A stretch of 64,000 nucleotides of DNA from Oceanospirillum sp048264105 (GTDB lineage Bacteria; Pseudomonadota; Gammaproteobacteria; Pseudomonadales; Halomonadaceae). Below are positions 53,455 through 61,687 of the stretch, in pieces. The DNA is taken from contig JBLXDJ010000001.1 in the NCBI GenBank assembly GCA_048264105.1, forward strand, positions 806,001 through 870,000, given 5' to 3'. How positions within the stretch are numbered: the stretch's first letter is position 1; every line of letters starts with the position of its first letter. A program made the translations under genes and the position numbers. The notes beneath the pieces were generated by a model. The model saw only the letters and a program-made list of their open reading frames with translations, was not told where the DNA came from and did not search any database.

Positions 53455-55359
53455 TCAGGCTTCCTGACCTGCTACGCCAATATTGTGGTCCGCCATGATG
53501 GATTCAATCTCTGGCAGACTTGCCGGATCATCAATGGTGGATGGCACCTGATAGCTCTTGCCATCAGCGATTGAGCGCAGAATACCGCGTAAGATCTTAC
53601 CGGAACGGGTTTTTGGCAAGCGATCAACCACAATCGTCTGCTTATAACAGGCGATGGCACCGATCTCTTTACGCACCAGAGCGGCAAGCTCGGCTTCAAG
53701 GGTATCGTCATCACCTTCGTATCCATCTTTGGTAATCACTAGGCCAACCGGCAGCTGACCTTTAAGCTCATCGTTAATACCGATGACGGCACATTCAGCA
53801 ACGCCACTGTGAGACGCGATAATCTCTTCCATCTCACCGGTAGACAGTCGGTGACCCGCTACGTTGATCACATCATCAGTACGCCCCATGATGAACACAT
53901 AGCCATCTTCATCGATATAACCGCCGTCACCGGTCAGGTAGTAACCTTCGAAGGTGCTCAGGTATGAACTCTGGAAACGCTGAGGATCACCATAAACCGT
54001 TGCCAGACAGCCAGGAGGCATAGGCAACTTGATGCAAACACTACCCTGTTCACCGGCAGGCATCTGATTGCCCTTGTTGTCCAGAATCTGAACATCAAAA
54101 CCAGGTGTCGGGACAGTTGCCGAACCTGCTTTTGCCGGACGCGGTTCAATACCCATCTGGTTAGAAGCGATAGCCCAACCGGTTTCCGTCTGCCACCAGT
54201 GATCGACAACCGGCACACCAACAAGCTCCTGCAGCCAGTAGAAGGTCGGAGGATCAAGACGCTCACCCGCCAGGAAGAGGTTTTTCATAGAAGAAATGTC
54301 ATATTTCTTCAGCTCTTCACCGTTCGGGTCTTCTTTCTTAACCGCACGGAATGCCGTTGGCGCGGTGAAGAAGGCTTTAATCTTGTACTCTTCGATTAAG
54401 CGCCAGAAAGCACCGCAATCAGGTGTACGAACCGGCTTACCTTCGTAAACAACGGTTGTACATCCGGCCAATAGCGGGGCGTAAACAATATATGAGTGAC
54501 CTACAACCCAGCCAACATCCGAAGCGGCCATAAAGACTTCGCCCGGGTTCATGTCATAGATCGCTTTCATGCTGTACTTCAGAGCAACAGCGTGACCACC
54601 GTTATCACGCACAACACCTTTCGGCTTACCGGTGGTACCTGATGTATACAGAATATAAAGAGGGTCTGTCGCTTTAACCGACACACATGCCGCTGGCTGG
54701 GCATCAGCCACCAGCGCCTGCCAATCATAGTCACGACCTTCAATCAGCTCTGCGGTTTCCTGCGGGCGCTGCAACAGCACACACACATCCGGCTTATGCT
54801 CAGCCAGTTCAATCGCTTTATCCAGCATCGCTTTGTAAGGGATTACCTTCTGAATCTCGATACCACAGGAAGCAGAGATAATTGCTTTCGGTTTGGCATC
54901 ATCGATACGAACGGCCAGTTCATGGGGTGCAAAACCACCAAAAACAACAGAGTGAACCGCACCCAGTCGCGCACAGGCCAGCATAGCGACCACGGCCTCA
55001 GCAACCATTGGCATATAAACAATGACACGATCGCCTTTACCAACACCTTTAGCCGCCAGACCGCCAGCAAACAGGGCAACATCATCCTGCAGCTCTTTAT
55101 AGGTAATGGACTTTTTGACACCGGTAACCGGGGAATCATAGTAAATCGCAATCTGATCGCCGCGACCATTTTCAACATGGTAATCAACGGCGGCATAACA
55201 CGTGTTCAGCTCTCCATCGACAAACCAGCGATCAGTACCAAATTCATCTTTCCCCAGAATTTGAGTGGGTTCTTTGTACCATGGTAGATCTGCTGCTTTT
55301 TCTGCCCAAAACTGCTCTGGTTGCTGAATAGACTTTTCGTATTGTGCCTGATAGGTCAT
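53455..55359 (-). CDS. prpE: Propionyl-CoA synthetase PrpE
   Basis: A 634-residue AMP-forming acyl-CoA synthetase. The PrpE rather than Acs type is shown by RDNGGHAVALKYSM, DVGWVVGHSYIVYAPLLAG and the length (E. coli PrpE 628). Core motifs: YTSGTTGKPKG, the WWQTETGW loop, and PKTRSGKI with the catalytic Lys near residue 588. It turns propionate into propionyl-CoA. That Lys is the target of Pat-type acetyltransferases in Salmonella; a Pat gene lies in this window. AAGAGG before the ATG. Three GTCGACA palindromes lie upstream and it stands outside a prp operon. Some acetate activity is likely. Confidence 0.9.
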   Translation of the reverse strand: MTYQAQYEKSIQQPEQFWAEKAADLPWYKEPTQILGKDEFGTDRWFVDGELNTCYAAVDYHVENGRGDQIAIYYDSPVTGVKKSITYKELQDDVALFAGGLAAKGVGKGDRVIVYMPMVAEAVVAMLACARLGAVHSVVFGGFAPHELAVRIDDAKPKAIISASCGIEIQKVIPYKAMLDKAIELAEHKPDVCVLLQRPQETAELIEGRDYDWQALVADAQPAACVSVKATDPLYILYTSGTTGKPKGVVRDNGGHAVALKYSMKAIYDMNPGEVFMAASDVGWVVGHSYIVYAPLLAGCTTVVYEGKPVRTPDCGAFWRLIEEYKIKAFFTAPTAFRAVKKEDPNGEELKKYDISSMKNLFLAGERLDPPTFYWLQELVGVPVVDHWWQTETGWAIASNQMGIEPRPAKAGSATVPTPGFDVQILDNKGNQMPAGEQGSVCIKLPMPPGCLATVYGDPQRFQSSYLSTFEGYYLTGDGGYIDEDGYVFIMGRTDDVINVAGHRLSTGEMEEIIASHSGVAECAVIGINDELKGQLPVGLVITKDGYEGDDDTLEAELAALVRKEIGAIACYKQTIVVDRLPKTRSGKILRGILRSIADGKSYQVPSTIDDPASLPEIESIMADHNIGVAGQEA

Positions 55360-55432
55360 GTGGCAAGACCTCTTTTTAGTTGTTATCGGTGTGTTGTACG
55401 AGTTTAGGCATCAACCGTTAGGGGTTTGATAA

Positions 55433-55582
55433 TTGTCGACACCAACTCTGCCAGATCGTCGACAACTCTAATAGATAAAGTCCCTTTTGAAACTAAGACA
55501 AAAGGTGCATCCCGCTAAAAAGCCTATAAACATAGGCTTTTATCGAAACACTTTGGAATCCCCCGACCAAGACTGTCGACAA
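55433..55582. promoter_or_regulatory. Three GTCGACA-centred palindromes upstream of prpE
   Basis: TTGTCGACA (55433-55441), TCGTCGACAA (55456-55465) and CTGTCGACAA (55573-55582) share a core close to TTGTCGACAA, about 74, 97 and 214 bases upstream of the prpE start. GntR-family regulators of propionate and related pathways use palindromes of this kind; the regulator here is not in the window. Confidence 0.55.
55517..55543. terminator. Terminator-like hairpin inside the prpE-arsR intergenic region
   Basis: AAAAGCCTAT (55518-55527), loop AAAC, ATAGGCTTTT (55532-55541). It is a bidirectional-type hairpin with no gene ending nearby. Confidence 0.65.
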
Positions 55583-55629
55583 CTACAACCATCAGCGCCT
55601 CCTAATACTAAAGATGACCCAGCGAAATG

Positions 55630-55757
55630 TTGACAATATAATTGTTTGCTTTCATGCGAAGGAAACACCCTTTATAATCAACGCTCTTACGGAAATGAGA
55701 CTGATTATTTGTTGAATTCCGTAAAATATACTAATATTAATTACAACTAAATTAGTT
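55630..55757 (+). promoter_or_regulatory. Promoter and inverted repeats upstream of the ArsR-family gene
   Basis: TATAAT at 55673-55678 (weak -35 TTTCAT 17 bases before) predicts transcription from near 55685. There TTACGGAA (55687-55694) is the exact complement of TTCCGTAA (55717-55724), and AACTAA-A-TTAGTT (55745-55757) is a palindrome close to the ribosome-binding site. A TTGACA at 55630 has no good partner. The whole 55360-55774 region has no gene. Confidence 0.5.
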
Positions 55758-55774
55758 CTAGCGAGTTAAAAACG

Positions 55775-56104
55775 ATGGCAACTTTCGAGGAATCAATCCA
55801 AGAAACCGTTGATCTAGTCGCAATGCGTGATAATGCCAAGGAAGCTACCGCATTATTAAAAGCACTGGCCAACGAAAACCGCCTAATGATTTTGTGCTAC
55901 CTGGAAGGCAAAGAGCTATCCGTTAGCGAATTAAACGAATCATTAGATCTCAGCCAGTCTGCACTTTCGCAGCACTTGGCAGTTTTGCGGCGCGATGAGC
56001 TGGTGAAAACCCGGCGGGAATCTCAAACTATTTACTACTCACTGAATGGCGATCGTGCAAGCACCATCATCAGGACGCTACATCAGATGTACTGTCCAGC
56101 TTAA
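55775..56104 (+). CDS. ArsR-family persulfide-sensor-like repressor (SqrR/BigR/YgaV type)
   Basis: A 109-residue winged-helix protein (LLKALANENRLMILCYL, LSQSALSQHLAVLRRDELVKTRRESQTIYYSL). It has only two cysteines, Cys41 and Cys107 in MYCPA. Rhodobacter SqrR senses persulfides with Cys41 and Cys107, and BigR/YgaV have the same pair. The usual ArsR metal sites (ELCVCDL) are absent. It would repress genes when sulfide-derived species are low. None of the known targets (sqr, persulfide dioxygenase) is adjacent; it stands alone with a palindrome-rich promoter and its own terminator. Confidence 0.85.
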   Translation: MATFEESIQETVDLVAMRDNAKEATALLKALANENRLMILCYLEGKELSVSELNESLDLSQSALSQHLAVLRRDELVKTRRESQTIYYSLNGDRASTIIRTLHQMYCPA

Positions 56105-56121
56105 ACTCTGGCTATCACCTA

Positions 56122-56150
56122 ACCCTATGCATACCGCATGGGGTTTTTTT
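56122..56150 (+). terminator. Intrinsic terminator after the ArsR-family gene
   Basis: ACCCTATGC-ATACC-GCATGGGGT with one G-T pair, then seven T. Confidence 0.9.
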
Positions 56151-56273
56151 ATGCCTGTAGAAAGGCAAAACTATGGCGCACAGAAAGACAGACAGCGATG
56201 CAATAAGCAGAACGCAGGATGGTATTTCAATATAAGAGTTATAACAGACAATAAAATCAGGAAGGATTGAGAA

Positions 56274-56347
56274 TGGAGGCCGAGGTCGGAATCGAACCGG
56301 CGTACACGGAGTTGCAGTCCGCTGCATGACCACTCTGCCACTCGGCC
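56274..56347 (-). tRNA. tRNA-Cys (GCA), second copy
   Basis: 74 bases with encoded CCA. Acceptor stem GGCCGAG/CTCGGCC, anticodon loop CTGCAAC, T arm with GGTTCGATTCC. The sequence is identical to the other tRNA-Cys in the cluster. GAGAAT and ATTCTC flank it and are complementary. Confidence 0.97.
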
Positions 56348-56438
56348 ATTCTCATAAAACTGATGTGCAGAAACTAAAAAAGCGCTGAATGCGCTATTTC
56401 AAACTGCTAGTGAGATACTAGGATGGCTTAGTGTCTCA

Positions 56439-56525
56439 TGGTGCCCGGAGCCGGAATCGAACCGGCACGGTGTTACCACCGAGGGATTTTAAGTCCCTTG
56501 CGTCTACCAATTTCGCCATCCGGGC
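56439..56525 (-). tRNA. tRNA-Leu (UAA)
   Basis: 87 bases with encoded CCA and a long variable arm (CGGTGG...CACCG) as in class II tRNAs. Acceptor GCCCGGA, anticodon loop CTTAAAA. Confidence 0.97.
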
Positions 56526-56571
56526 TAATTGGTGCTGCACAAGACCAAAAAGTATCGTGCATTTTCTGAGA

Positions 56572-56645
56572 TGGAGGCCGAGGTCGGAATCGAACCGGCG
56601 TACACGGAGTTGCAGTCCGCTGCATGACCACTCTGCCACTCGGCC
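56572..56645 (-). tRNA. tRNA-Cys (GCA), first copy
   Basis: 74 bases with encoded CCA, identical to the copy at 56274-56347. TGAGAT and ATCTCA flank it and are complementary. Confidence 0.97.
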
Positions 56646-56660
56646 ATCTCAAAAAGTAAG

Positions 56661-56736
56661 TGGAGCGGGAAACGAGATTCGAACTCGCGACCCCAACCTT
56701 GGCAAGGTTGTGCTCTACCAGCTGAGCTATTCCCGC
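56661..56736 (-). tRNA. tRNA-Gly (GCC)
   Basis: 76 bases with encoded CCA. Acceptor GCGGGAA/TTCCCGC, anticodon loop TTGCCAA. First tRNA of the Gly-Cys-Leu order found after pgsA in E. coli (glyW-cysT-leuZ). Confidence 0.97.
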
Positions 56737-56754
56737 TGAACTATTCCCGCTGAA
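56727..56754. repeat. 14-bp tandem duplication at the tRNA-Gly 5' end
   Basis: CTATTCCCGCTGAA occurs twice head to tail. The first copy contains the first ten bases of the tRNA-Gly gene; the second lies in its upstream leader. Confidence 0.95.
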
Positions 56755-56859
56755 CTTGGGACGTATTATATACACCCTTTTCTAAGCGTCAATACTTTTT
56801 TTCACAACTTTTTGTTTTTATTACAATTATCCGGATTATTGGCACTTAGCCATCAATCA

Positions 56860-57408
56860 TTACATGCCGGACTTCAGGTCTGGCCAGGCCGCCTTAAGGT
56901 ACTGCACCATCGACCAGATCGTCAGCACGACCGCTCCATAAAGCAGAACCATGCCGACCAGAGCGACATCCGTACCCGGAGTCTGGCTCAGCAATACAAA
57001 GATCGACAGCATCTGTAAAGAGGTCTTGGCTTTACCGATCAGAGAAACGGCTATGCTGGCACGCTTGCCAAGCTCCGCCATCCATTCACGCAGTGCCGAG
57101 ATTACAATTTCCCGCCCGATAATGATCAGTGCAGGCAGAGTCATCCAGATACTGGCGTGAGCGTCGATCAGAAGTCCCAATGAAACCGAGACCATCAGCT
57201 TGTCTGCCACTGGATCGAGGAAAGCGCCAAAAGGGGTCGATTGATTCAGTTTTCGGGCCAGGAAACCATCCAGCCAATCAGTCCAGGCCGCAAGCGCAAA
57301 TATGCCGGCAGCAACGTAGAGGTTGTTCTCCAGCGGCAGATAAAAAACCGCGACGATAAGAGGGATAAAAGCGATACGTAGCGCAGTGAGAATATTGGGT
57401 AACTTCAT
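56860..57408 (-). CDS. pgsA: Phosphatidylglycerophosphate synthase
   Basis: A 182-residue membrane enzyme, same size as E. coli PgsA. The CDP-alcohol phosphotransferase motif is complete: DG-x2-AR-x8-G-x3-D-x3-D in DGFLARKLNQSTPFGAFLD. It joins CDP-diacylglycerol and glycerol 3-phosphate to start phosphatidylglycerol synthesis. It follows uvrC by eight bases and precedes the tRNA cluster, the order known from E. coli. Confidence 0.97.
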   Translation of the reverse strand: MKLPNILTALRIAFIPLIVAVFYLPLENNLYVAAGIFALAAWTDWLDGFLARKLNQSTPFGAFLDPVADKLMVSVSLGLLIDAHASIWMTLPALIIIGREIVISALREWMAELGKRASIAVSLIGKAKTSLQMLSIFVLLSQTPGTDVALVGMVLLYGAVVLTIWSMVQYLKAAWPDLKSGM

Positions 57409-57416
57409 TGGGCCTA

Positions 57417-59240
57417 CTACTGTTCCGGGTGTAAATGAAAATAAATCTGTTCAGCCAGAGCGGCGCTAATACCGGGAACCTTTGCTAATTCCTGAATACT
57501 GGCATCCAAAGCCTCTTTCTGACCGCCAAAGTGTCTTAAAATTGCCTGTCGTCTTTTCGGCCCTATCCCTGGAATAGACTCAAAGCGTGATGTCCTTCGG
57601 GTATTATCCCGTCTTTGTCTGTGGCTCACAATGGCAAACCTGTGAGCTTCATCCCGCACCTGCTCAATAACATGTAACGCTTTTGAATCAGAGTCGAGAT
57701 CAATCACCTGATCATTGGTTTCAAGGTAAAGGGTCTCAAAGCCCTGTTTTCGGGTTGTGCCTTTTGATACCGCCAAAAGCACCACATCCGTCACAGCCAG
57801 CTCGTTAAATACCTCACGGGCCTGTTTCAGCTGACCTTTACCACCATCCAGAACCAGAATATCCGGCTTTTTCCCCTCCCCTGATGCCAGTCGCTTATAG
57901 CGCCGAATCAGAGCCTGACGCATCGCCGCATAATCGTCTCCCGGGGTAATGCCTTCAATATTAAACTTGCGGTACTCTGCTTTAATCGGCCCCTCCGGCC
58001 CCAGCACGACGCAGGATGCAACGGTCGCCTCCCCGGAGCTATGACTGATATCGAAACACTCCAGCCTTTCGGGGCGCTCTTCCAGCCCTAACTCTTTTTG
58101 CAGCGCCTTAAAGCGGCCATCCATCGTCCCTTTACGCGCCAGATGACTGATCAGGGATTGCTCTGCATTGGTTACAGCCATCTGCAACCAGCGGGCACGA
58201 TGAGATCGTACCTGAGAGTTCAGTGACACTTTCCGGCCATAGAGACTCCTGAGTGCCTCTGCGAGGGTATCGGACTCCGCCAACGATAAATTGGTGATAA
58301 TCTCCGACGGCACTTCACGAGTGCCACTGCCCAGATAAAACTGGTTGATAAACCCCTGCAAAGTATCTGCTTCATTCTCTGATAAAAGATCAGACGGAAA
58401 ATAATGCCGGGAGCCCAGTACTCGCCCTGCACGCACAAACAGAACAGAAATCGCGAAGCCCCCGGGCCGGGAAACCAGAGCAAAAAGATCCGCATCACCC
58501 TGTTCGCCATACACGTACTGCTGTTCCTGAATTTTTCGCAGCTGGATCAGCTGATCTCTGAATCGGGCAGCCTGTTCAAACTCAAGCGCCTCAGCAGACT
58601 GATCCATTTTATCCTGCAGATCAGCCAATAATTCAACGCTTCGGCCCTTCAGAAACAACACGGCACGATTCACATCATCCTGATAGCCCTGCTGACTGAT
58701 CAGATCAACGCATGGGGCGCTACAACGCTCTATCTGATGCTGAAGACAAGGACGGCTACGGTGGCTGAAAAAGTTATCATCGCACTGACGCAGGCGAAAA
58801 ACCTTGTGCAACAGGTTAAGCGTCTCTTTAACCGCATTCGTATTGGGATAAGGGCCGAAATACTGTCCGGATTTCCGCTTCTTACCCCGACTGTATTCGA
58901 TCTGGGGATAGTCACCGGAACTGAGAAAAATATAAGGGTAGGACTTATCATCCCGCATCAGAATATTAAACGGCGGGCGATGACGTTTGATCTGGGTTTG
59001 CTCCAGCAGCAACGCCTCCGTTTCACTGCTGGTAACCGTAAATTCAATGCGACTGATCTGCTCGACCAGTGCTTTTGTTTTCAGGGTCAGCCCCGTCGAC
59101 CTGAAATAACTGCTGACACGGTTTTTCAGGTTTTTAGCTTTACCCACATACAAGAGTTCATCAGCGCTATCGTACATGCGGTAAACGCCGGGGTGCTTCG
59201 GTAATGTTTTTAGAAAAGACTTGGCATCAAATTCAGACAT
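57417..59240 (-). CDS. uvrC: Excinuclease ABC subunit C
   Basis: A 607-residue nucleotide-excision repair nuclease. The N-terminal GIY-YIG domain is HPGVYRMYD...LLYVGKAKNLKNRVSSYF. The UVR motif (EALEFEQAARFRDQLIQLR), the RNase H-like domain (ECFDISHSSGEA, ILVDGG-like ILVLDGGKGQL) and a C-terminal helix-hairpin-helix pair (SIPGIGPKRRQAIL) follow. With UvrAB it cuts both sides of a DNA lesion. It starts four bases after gacA and precedes pgsA in one operon. Confidence 0.97.
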   Translation of the reverse strand: MSEFDAKSFLKTLPKHPGVYRMYDSADELLYVGKAKNLKNRVSSYFRSTGLTLKTKALVEQISRIEFTVTSSETEALLLEQTQIKRHRPPFNILMRDDKSYPYIFLSSGDYPQIEYSRGKKRKSGQYFGPYPNTNAVKETLNLLHKVFRLRQCDDNFFSHRSRPCLQHQIERCSAPCVDLISQQGYQDDVNRAVLFLKGRSVELLADLQDKMDQSAEALEFEQAARFRDQLIQLRKIQEQQYVYGEQGDADLFALVSRPGGFAISVLFVRAGRVLGSRHYFPSDLLSENEADTLQGFINQFYLGSGTREVPSEIITNLSLAESDTLAEALRSLYGRKVSLNSQVRSHRARWLQMAVTNAEQSLISHLARKGTMDGRFKALQKELGLEERPERLECFDISHSSGEATVASCVVLGPEGPIKAEYRKFNIEGITPGDDYAAMRQALIRRYKRLASGEGKKPDILVLDGGKGQLKQAREVFNELAVTDVVLLAVSKGTTRKQGFETLYLETNDQVIDLDSDSKALHVIEQVRDEAHRFAIVSHRQRRDNTRRTSRFESIPGIGPKRRQAILRHFGGQKEALDASIQELAKVPGISAALAEQIYFHLHPEQ

Positions 59241-59244
59241 CGTA

Positions 59245-59889
59245 TCAGAGAGATTCCGTGTCTATCATCTTGTAGCGGATCGCCAGATGCGTCAGCTCCA
59301 CATCACTGGAAACCTGCAGCTTGTCAAAAATTCGATAACGATAGGTGTTAACGGTCTTGGGACTCAGAAACAGCTTATCCGAGATATCACTCACCTTCTG
59401 ACAGTTCACCACCATCAGAGCGATCTGCAGCTCCCGGTCGGACAAGCCATCAAAGGGGTTTTCATTACCCGGACTCATTCTGCTCAGCGCAACCTTCTGA
59501 GCAATTTCAGAACTTAAATAGCGCTGACCATGATGAACCTGACGAATCGCATTGATCATCTCATCAGGCTCGGCCCCTTTGGAAAGGTATCCTGAGGCCC
59601 CGGCTTCAAGAGCGCGTGTGGCAAACGTCTCTTCAACCAGTGCCGACAGCGCGATCACCTTGCAATCCGGCAACATACGAACAATTTTTCGCGTCGCTTC
59701 CAGACCACCAATGCCCTGCATTTTGATGTCCATCAGCACCACATCGGGTTCCAGTTCCCGGGCCATGATAATGGCGTCTTCTCCACTGCCCGCTTCTCCG
59801 GCAATTTCGATCCACTCTTCATCCGCCAGCATTTTGGAAACCGCCACACGAACAATACGGTGATCATCAACAATGAGCAGTTTAACCAT
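59245..59889 (-). CDS. gacA: GacA/UvrY response regulator
   Basis: A 214-residue FixJ/NarL-class regulator. Receiver domain with acceptor Asp near residue 54 (VVLMDIKMQGIGGLEATRK) and a C-terminal LuxR-type HTH (LSDRELQIALMVVNCQKVSDISDKLFLSPKTVNTYRYRIFDKL), matching GacA/UvrY. It works with the GacS/BarA kinase to turn on Rsm/Csr small RNAs; neither the kinase nor such RNAs is in this segment, although a BarA-like hybrid kinase is at the window start. First gene of gacA-uvrC-pgsA. Confidence 0.96.
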   Translation of the reverse strand: MVKLLIVDDHRIVRVAVSKMLADEEWIEIAGEAGSGEDAIIMARELEPDVVLMDIKMQGIGGLEATRKIVRMLPDCKVIALSALVEETFATRALEAGASGYLSKGAEPDEMINAIRQVHHGQRYLSSEIAQKVALSRMSPGNENPFDGLSDRELQIALMVVNCQKVSDISDKLFLSPKTVNTYRYRIFDKLQVSSDVELTHLAIRYKMIDTESL

Positions 59890-60043
59890 ACTTACCTCAG
59901 CCGGAATATTTTTGAAAACAGTGAGTTAACGAACAGACTCTTATGATAACCACAAACATTAGCCAAACAAGATTTCTGTAGCGCCTTCATTGAAAATAAT
60001 TAATTATCAGCGTAAATGTCTATAGGTCTGAAGTGCCAAAACA

Positions 60044-61594
60044 CTACAGACCGATACGGTAATGCCTTAATTTGTTGGCAATTGTGGTATGGGAAACCCC
60101 AAGGCGCTTCGCCAGCAGACGACTGCTCGGAAAATCCGGATAGAGAGATGCCAGAATCTGCTGTTCCACACGGGACGTAATATCCCCCCAGCAACCGCTG
60201 AGATCTAATGGTTGAGCATCGGTATTGTGCAGACTTGGCAGCTTGATATGATCCACTTCGATCACCGCCCCTTCACAGATCGATACCGCCTGATAGAGAA
60301 CATTTTCAAGCTGACGCACATTGCCCGGCCAATGGTACTGACTGAGCGCCGCTTTGGCGCCCTCACTTAACTCACGTTCAGTGGTACCGATCTGGGTGCA
60401 GGCACGATCAATAAAGTGATGGGCCAGCTCCGGTATCCCCTCTTTACAGCTACGCAGAGGCGGAATGGTTAACGTCAGTACATTCAGGCGGTGGAAAAGA
60501 TCTTCACGGAACAGCGATTGCTCGCAGAGTTCAGCCAGATCTTTCTGCGAGGCACAAATCACCCGGACATCTACGGTGATCTCATCATCACTGCCGATCC
60601 GACGGAAACTTCCATCCTGTAAAAAGCGAAGCAATTTTACCTGTAGGTGAGGGCTCATCTCCCCGACTTCATCCAGAAAAATACTGCCACCGGAAGCCAG
60701 ATCCAATAAACCAAGCTTGCCCTCTTTACGGGCGCCTTCAAAAGCATTCGGGCCATAACCAAACAGCTCAGTTTCCGCCAGATTGTCCGGCAGGCTGGCA
60801 CAATTGAGCACCATGAAAGGCGAACGCCCTCTTGGGCTACTCATGTGGCAGGCCCGGGCCAACATCTCTTTGCCGGTGCCGGTTTCGCCCTGAATCAACA
60901 AAGGCGCATCGAGCGGCGCCATCCGCTTGGCTTCCCGAATCATCGACTGCATTTTTGGTGCCTGAATCTGAAGCGCTTCAAAGCCGAACTCTTCATGTTT
61001 CTGCAGGGAGTAGATCTGGGCTCCGAGAGATTCAACCGGATGCAGGGTAATAACCGCTCCTGCAGGCTCCTTACCTGACAGTTTTTCTTCCATATAGATA
61101 GGATTGATATCTGCCAGATAGGCTTCACCCCGTATCTCAACCCGAACGCCATTCAGGCGGGATTCGAGTTTGGGCAGCAGGGTATCAAGGTCAAGGTTCT
61201 TAACCCGCTTACTAAGGGAGATACCGGATACCTCGTCAACCCGAAGGCTTAGCACACGACCTGAGGCAGCATTGGCGGCAACAACCCGACCATCGATATC
61301 AACAGAAAGCACAGGAAGGTCCAGTGACTGCAGCAAAATATCCAGCTCGTAGTGGCGTCGCTCACTGGGAATAAGGTTGATACGCCGGATTTTCTGCACA
61401 CCGGAGATTTTTTCCAGCCGTGTACGGACACTTTGTAACTGCATATTTAACATGCCGGGCATATACAGATAGATCGCGTTTCCCTTATCGCCACCCGCCT
61501 CAGCCCGAACCACGTTAATACGGAATTCGACAAAGACTTCCAAAATATCCCGCATGATTCCAACGCGATTCTGGCAGACAATTTCTAAGCGCAT
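60044..61594 (-). CDS. tyrR: TyrR/PhhR aromatic amino acid regulator
   Basis: A 516-residue protein with the TyrR order: ACT domain (RLEIVCQNRVGIMRDILEVF), PAS (ELDILLQSLDLPVLSVDIDGRVVAANAA), AAA+ domain (GETGTGKE, SIFLDEVGEMSPHLQ) and a C-terminal HTH (LAKRLGVSHTTIANKLRHY). The GAFTGA loop for sigma-54 contact is replaced by PNAFEGA, as expected for TyrR, which uses sigma-70 promoters. It controls aromatic amino acid use, as PhhR does in Pseudomonas. Tandem ATGs at 61597 and 61594; I took the second. A TyrR-box-like site lies 26 bases upstream, suggesting autoregulation. Confidence 0.93.
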   Translation of the reverse strand: MRLEIVCQNRVGIMRDILEVFVEFRINVVRAEAGGDKGNAIYLYMPGMLNMQLQSVRTRLEKISGVQKIRRINLIPSERRHYELDILLQSLDLPVLSVDIDGRVVAANAASGRVLSLRVDEVSGISLSKRVKNLDLDTLLPKLESRLNGVRVEIRGEAYLADINPIYMEEKLSGKEPAGAVITLHPVESLGAQIYSLQKHEEFGFEALQIQAPKMQSMIREAKRMAPLDAPLLIQGETGTGKEMLARACHMSSPRGRSPFMVLNCASLPDNLAETELFGYGPNAFEGARKEGKLGLLDLASGGSIFLDEVGEMSPHLQVKLLRFLQDGSFRRIGSDDEITVDVRVICASQKDLAELCEQSLFREDLFHRLNVLTLTIPPLRSCKEGIPELAHHFIDRACTQIGTTERELSEGAKAALSQYHWPGNVRQLENVLYQAVSICEGAVIEVDHIKLPSLHNTDAQPLDLSGCWGDITSRVEQQILASLYPDFPSSRLLAKRLGVSHTTIANKLRHYRIGL

Positions 61595-61622
61595 CATTAA
61601 ACCCTTTACTGGCCACTGCTTG

Positions 61623-61640
61623 TGTAAACCATTCTATACA
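61623..61640. promoter_or_regulatory. TyrR-box-like site upstream of tyrR
   Basis: TGTAAA-CCATTC-TATACA differs by one base from the TyrR box TGTAAA-N6-TTTACA and lies just upstream of the tyrR start. Confidence 0.55.
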
Positions 61641-61687
61641 GACTAACAATAAAACACACGTTTAATTATTCATCATTGAAAACGGGG

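Noticed and set aside
53455..55359. Annotation as acetyl-CoA synthetase (acs)
   Set aside because: The diagnostic motifs and length fit PrpE better than Acs, although side activity on acetate is likely.
56274..56736. Integrated element or att site at the tRNA cluster
   Set aside because: Both sides are conserved housekeeping genes and no integrase is present; the only repeat is a local 14-bp duplication.
60044..61594. tyrR as a sigma-54-dependent activator
   Set aside because: The GAFTGA loop is replaced by a different sequence, as in TyrR proteins that work with sigma-70.
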